This document shows, piece after piece, positions 60,763 to 64,000 of a stretch of 64,000 bases of DNA. The stretch spans positions 1 through 64,000 of the forward strand of contig NZ_JAKSYG010000171.1 of the NCBI RefSeq assembly GCF_022829725.1, in the 5' to 3' direction. This DNA is from Methylobacterium sp. E-005 (GTDB lineage: Bacteria > Pseudomonadota > Alphaproteobacteria > Rhizobiales > Beijerinckiaceae). Both the position numbers and the translations under genes were made by a program. Position 1 is the first letter of the stretch. The number at the start of each line of letters is the position of its first letter. Below the pieces are notes generated by a model. It was given only the letters and a program-made list of their open reading frames with translations, was not told the origin of the DNA and ran no database searches.

Positions 60763-62375
60763 GCGGGGATCGGTTCCTGCCAGTGGGCGCCGGGCACGGC
60801 GGCGAACAGCGCCTTCGTGTAGGGGTGCTTCGGCGCGAAGAAGATCTCGGAGGTCGGCGCGACCTCGACCACCTGCCCGGACCGCATCACCGCGATCCGG
60901 TCGCAGACCTGCAAAGCGACCCGGAGATCGTGGGTCACGAACAGCATGCTGAGGTGCAGCCGCGCCTTGATGTCGGCGAGCAGCGCCAGGACCTGCGCCT
61001 GAACCGAGACGTCCAGGGCCGAGACCGGCTCGTCGGCCACCAGGATCTCGGGCTTCATGGCGGGCGCCCGGGCGATGCCGATGCGCTGGCGCTGGCCGCC
61101 GCTGAACTCGTGCGGGTAGCGCTGCGCCGCCGCGGGATCGAGGCCGACCAAAGCCAGCATCTCGCAGGCCTGGACCCGCGCGATCCCGGGTTCGGTGCCG
61201 TGGATGATCGGCCCCTCGGCGACGATGTCGACCACGCGCTGGCGCGGATCGAGGGAGCCGTAGGGGTCCTGGAACACCATCTGCACGCGCCGGCGGTGCG
61301 GGCGCATTTGGCGGCGGCTCAGCGCGGCGACGCTGTGGCCGGCCAGCAGGATCTCGCCGCCATCGACCGGCATCAGCCGGGTGATCGCCCGCGCCAGCGT
61401 GCTCTTGCCCGAGCCGCTCTCGCCGACGAGGCCCAGGGTCTCGCCCCGCCGCAGCGTGACGTCCACCCCGTCGAGGGCCCGGGTGACGCGGCCGCCGAAC
61501 AGGCCGCGGGCACCGTAGGTCTTCTCGACCTGTCGCGCCTCCACCACCAGGGGTGCGGTGCTGACGGGGCGCCGCGGCGGCGGGCCGAGCTTCGGCACGG
61601 CGGCGATGAGCGCGCGCGTGTAGCCATGCTTCGGGGCGCCCAGCACCGAGGCCGCCGGCCCCTGCTCGACCAGGACGCCCTTCTGCAGGACCGCGACCGT
61701 GTCGGCGATGTCGGCCACGACGCCGAAATCGTGCGTGATGAACAGGACGCTCGTGCCGTGCTCGCGCTGCAGCTCGCGGATCAGGTGGAGGATCTGCGCC
61801 TGCGTGGTGACGTCGAGCGCCGTGGTCGGCTCGTCGGCGATGAGCAGCCGCGGGTTCAGCGCCAGCGCCATGGCGATCATCGCCCGCTGGCGCTGGCCCC
61901 CCGAGAGCTGGTGCGGGTAGGAGCGCAGCAGCCGGGCCGGGTCCGGGAGGTGGACGCTGTCGAGCAGCGCCAGGATGCGCGCCCGGCGGTCGGCGCGCCC
62001 GAGCGTCGTATGGATGCGCAGGACCTCGTCGATCTGCCGCCCGATCGTGTGGAGCGGGTTCAGGGCCGTCATGGGCTCCTGGAAGATCATCGCGATGCGC
62101 GCACCCCGGACCTTGCGCATCTGACGCGGGGTGATCGCGGCGAGATCCGCGCCCTCGAACAGGATGCGCCCGCCGGCCACGCGCACCCGTGGCCCCGGGA
62201 GCAGGCCGAGGATCGCGCGCGCCACCATCGACTTGCCCGATCCGCTCTCGCCGATCAGGCAGGTGACCGCGCCGGGCCGCAGGACGAGATCCAGATCGGT
62301 GACGGCATTCGGCCGGTCCGCGCCGGGCGGCAGCGTGATCGTCAGATTCTCGATCTCGAGGACGGCGTCGCTCAT
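60759..62375 (-). CDS. Peptide-type ABC transporter ATPase, fused DppD-DppF
   Basis: A 538-residue protein with two complete ABC domains. Domain 1 (about 1-255): Walker [10 protein letters not shown], signature LSGGQRQR, Walker B LLIADEPT. Domain 2 (about 275-530): Walker [10 protein letters not shown], signature FSGGQRQR, Walker B ILVADEPV. Each is followed by the oligopeptide-type C-terminal segment ([40 protein letters not shown]). It energises import through the two permeases upstream. ATG 62375 overlaps the permease stop (ATGA), excluding the longer frame to 62483. Single-chain double ATPases like this (GsiA/YejF type) are common in alphaproteobacteria. Confidence 0.95.
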   Translation of the reverse strand: MSDAVLEIENLTITLPPGADRPNAVTDLDLVLRPGAVTCLIGESGSGKSMVARAILGLLPGPRVRVAGGRILFEGADLAAITPRQMRKVRGARIAMIFQEPMTALNPLHTIGRQIDEVLRIHTTLGRADRRARILALLDSVHLPDPARLLRSYPHQLSGGQRQRAMIAMALALNPRLLIADEPTTALDVTTQAQILHLIRELQREHGTSVLFITHDFGVVADIADTVAVLQKGVLVEQGPAASVLGAPKHGYTRALIAAVPKLGPPPRRPVSTAPLVVEARQVEKTYGARGLFGGRVTRALDGVDVTLRRGETLGLVGESGSGKSTLARAITRLMPVDGGEILLAGHSVAALSRRQMRPHRRRVQMVFQDPYGSLDPRQRVVDIVAEGPIIHGTEPGIARVQACEMLALVGLDPAAAQRYPHEFSGGQRQRIGIARAPAMKPEILVADEPVSALDVSVQAQVLALLADIKARLHLSMLFVTHDLRVALQVCDRIAVMRSGQVVEVAPTSEIFFAPKHPYTKALFAAVPGAHWQEPIPA

Positions 62376-63199
62376 CGCTCTCGGAGCCTCGGGTTCAGGA
62401 CCTCGTTCAGGCCATCCCCGACGAGGTTGATGGCGAGGACGGTCAGCAGGATCGCCAGCCCGGGGAAGGTGCAGATCCACCACGCCGACCGGAGGACCGC
62501 GCGGCCCGAGCTGATGATCAGGCCCCAGCTCATCACGTTGGGATCGCCGAGGCCCAGGAAGGCGAGCCCCGCCTCGATCAGGATTGCCGTGCCGATCAGG
62601 AGCGTGCCGACCGCGATGATCGCCGCAGTGCAGTTCGGCAGCATGTGGCGGAAGACGATGCGGGCGTCGCCCGCCCCGAGGCCGTCGCAGGCCAGCACGA
62701 ACTCGCGGCCTCCGAGCGCCACGAACTCTCCGCGCACGAGCCGGGCGATGCCCGGCCAGGAGACCGCCACGATGGCCACGACCTCGCTGAAGAGCGACGG
62801 CGACAGGATCGCCACGATCAGGATCGCCAGCACGAAGGCGGAGATCGTCTGGAAGAACTCCGTCAGCCGCATCAGCGCGACCTCGACGCCGCCCCGGTAG
62901 TAGCCGGCGAGCCCGCCGATCAGGGTCCCGAGCAGGATCGCCGCCCCGGTCGCGCTGAGGCCGATGATCAGGGAGGTGCGGGCGCCGTACGCGATCTCGG
63001 CGGCGACGTCCCGGCCCAGCGTGTCGGTGCCGAGCAGAAACGGGCCGCCTGGCGGCTGGAGGGCCGGGCCGACGAGGGCGAACGGATCGCCCGGATAGAG
63101 GAGCGGCGTCAGCGCCACGAGGACGACCAGCCCGAGGAGAACCGCCGCCCCCGCGAGCGCGAGGCGGTTGCGCGCGAACCGCGCCAAGCCCATGCGCAT
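62372..63199 (-). CDS. Peptide-type ABC transporter permease (DppC-like)
   Basis: A 275-residue inner-membrane permease of the OppBC family. It has an N-terminal helix (LALAGAAVLLGLVVLVALTP), the cytoplasmic-side GTDTLGRDVAAEIAYGART typical of DppC/OppC, and the EAA loop around VRGEFVALGGREFVLACDGLGAGDARIVFRHMLPN in several short blocks. About six helices are expected. ATG 63199 lies 2 bases after the stop of the upstream permease; an in-frame ATG at 63193 is an alternative. It pairs with the DppB-like permease as the channel. Confidence 0.94.
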   Translation of the reverse strand: MRMGLARFARNRLALAGAAVLLGLVVLVALTPLLYPGDPFALVGPALQPPGGPFLLGTDTLGRDVAAEIAYGARTSLIIGLSATGAAILLGTLIGGLAGYYRGGVEVALMRLTEFFQTISAFVLAILIVAILSPSLFSEVVAIVAVSWPGIARLVRGEFVALGGREFVLACDGLGAGDARIVFRHMLPNCTAAIIAVGTLLIGTAILIEAGLAFLGLGDPNVMSWGLIISSGRAVLRSAWWICTFPGLAILLTVLAINLVGDGLNEVLNPRLRER

Positions 63200-63201
63200 C
63201 G

Positions 63202-64000
63202 CTAGAGCTCCAGCCGCGGATCGAGGCAGACGTAGACGAGGTCGACCGCGAGATTGATCACGACCACGAGGCAGGCCGAGACGAAGAAGATGCCGAGGAG
63301 CAGGTTCAGGTCGCGCGACTGGAGCGCGTTGAAGGCCAGCGTGCCGACCCCGGGCCAGCCGAACACCGTCTCGACCACGATCGAGCCGCCGATCAGGTTA
63401 CCGGCCTGCACGCCCGCCATGGTGACCACCGGCAGCAGCGCGTTGCGCAGGACGTGCCCGGTCATCACCCGGGCCTCGGTCTGGCCCTTGGCGCGGGCGG
63501 TGGTGACGTAGTCCATGCCGACCTGTTCCAGCACGGAGGCACGCATCACCCGGGCGTAGACGGCGAGGTAGAACAGCGCGAGCGCGACGGCCGGCATGAC
63601 GAGGTGGCGGCCGACGTCCCAGACCTCGTCCCAGCCCTCATTGTCGGCGCCGACCGTGTCGTAGCCGCTGGTGGGCAGCCAGCCGAGGCGGATGGCGAAG
63701 ACCACGATCATCATCAGCCCGAGCCAGAAGCCCGGGGTCGCGTAGGCCACGAGGCTGATGAGGGAGATCACCGCGTCGCGCCAGGCATTGCGCCCGGTCG
63801 CCGCCACGAGGCCCAGCAGCGTGCCGATCAGCAACGCGGCCGCGAAGGCGGTGAGCATCAGCAGCCCGGTGGGCCAGAGCCGGTCGACGATCAGGCTCCC
63901 CACCGGGCTGTCGTTGCGGAACGAGTAGCCGAGATCGAGGTGGAGCATGTTCAGCAGGTAGACGCCGAACTGCGTGGCGAGCGGCTGGTCGAGGCCGAAC
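63202..64000 (-). CDS. Peptide-type ABC transporter permease (DppB-like), partial
   Basis: The 3' part (about 266 codons) of a DppB/OppB-type permease. Its N-terminus lies beyond the right edge: the frame stays open to base 64000 with residues FGLDQPLATQFGVYLLNMLH before the internal Met at 63948, as in full-length family members. Conserved LDLGYSFRND, the EAA loop (VTTARAKGQTEARVMTGHVL, RNALLPVV) and the C-terminal DLVYVCLDPRLEL are present. The periplasmic binding protein of this importer is presumably encoded upstream, outside the window. Confidence 0.94.
   Translation of the reverse strand, partial: FGLDQPLATQFGVYLLNMLHLDLGYSFRNDSPVGSLIVDRLWPTGLLMLTAFAAALLIGTLLGLVAATGRNAWRDAVISLISLVAYATPGFWLGLMMIVVFAIRLGWLPTSGYDTVGADNEGWDEVWDVGRHLVMPAVALALFYLAVYARVMRASVLEQVGMDYVTTARAKGQTEARVMTGHVLRNALLPVVTMAGVQAGNLIGGSIVVETVFGWPGVGTLAFNALQSRDLNLLLGIFFVSACLVVVINLAVDLVYVCLDPRLEL

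Overview
The window is GC-rich chromosomal DNA, apparently from an alphaproteobacterium of the Rhizobiales and most plausibly Methylobacterium or a close relative. The pointers are the codon bias, an Irr-type iron box, a CtrA-type box, DUF1236/DUF3307/DUF1203 proteins, HWE and GAF/PAS kinases, and PaoABC-like molybdoenzymes. Species cannot be fixed from sequence reading alone.
Layout: 0.3-3.9 kb, AraC regulator, ECF sigma/anti-sigma pair and a fasciclin protein. 4-9 kb, a minus-strand housekeeping cluster rlpA, D-Ala-D-Ala carboxypeptidase, tmk, holB, with a folded inverted-repeat element between tmk and holB. 9.4-11.3 kb, an orphan ParA with a small DNA-binding-like partner and a PAS protein, separated by a CtrA-like box. 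11.5-17.7 kb, an acyl-CoA ligase, a 54-residue membrane protein, an alpha/beta hydrolase that has lost its nucleophile serine, and a TonB receptor behind an Irr-like box. 18-25.5 kb, a heavy-metal RND efflux operon and a chemoreceptor. 25.6-37.1 kb, a TOBE remnant, a tRNA with CAU anticodon, a three-subunit molybdenum aldehyde/xanthine oxidoreductase, a ytfQRT-yjfF-like sugar ABC operon whose ATPase has an in-frame TAG, and a second large molybdo-subunit without partners. 37.2-42.5 kb, small genes (BrnA, PepSY, SDR, SGNH, GNAT, DUF3307). 42.7-47 kb, a decaying accessory stretch with a broken fumarylacetoacetate-hydrolase-family gene opposite a GntR regulator. 47.6-59.1 kb, a signalling island: hybrid kinase, DUF1236, DUF900 lipoprotein, AI-2E-type permease with a cytosolic extension, Crp/Fnr regulator, GAF/PAS/HWE kinase and a truncated response regulator, bracketed by related sequences in opposite orientation. 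59.2-64 kb, a minus-strand operon for an HpxZ-like protein, an amidase and a peptide-type ABC importer that runs off the right edge.
Two families of intergenic palindromic repeats are scattered through the window (at least five copies of one and two of the other). Several genes are eroded close to repeats. Most long alternative ORFs on the opposite strand are GC-rich shadows and are not annotated.
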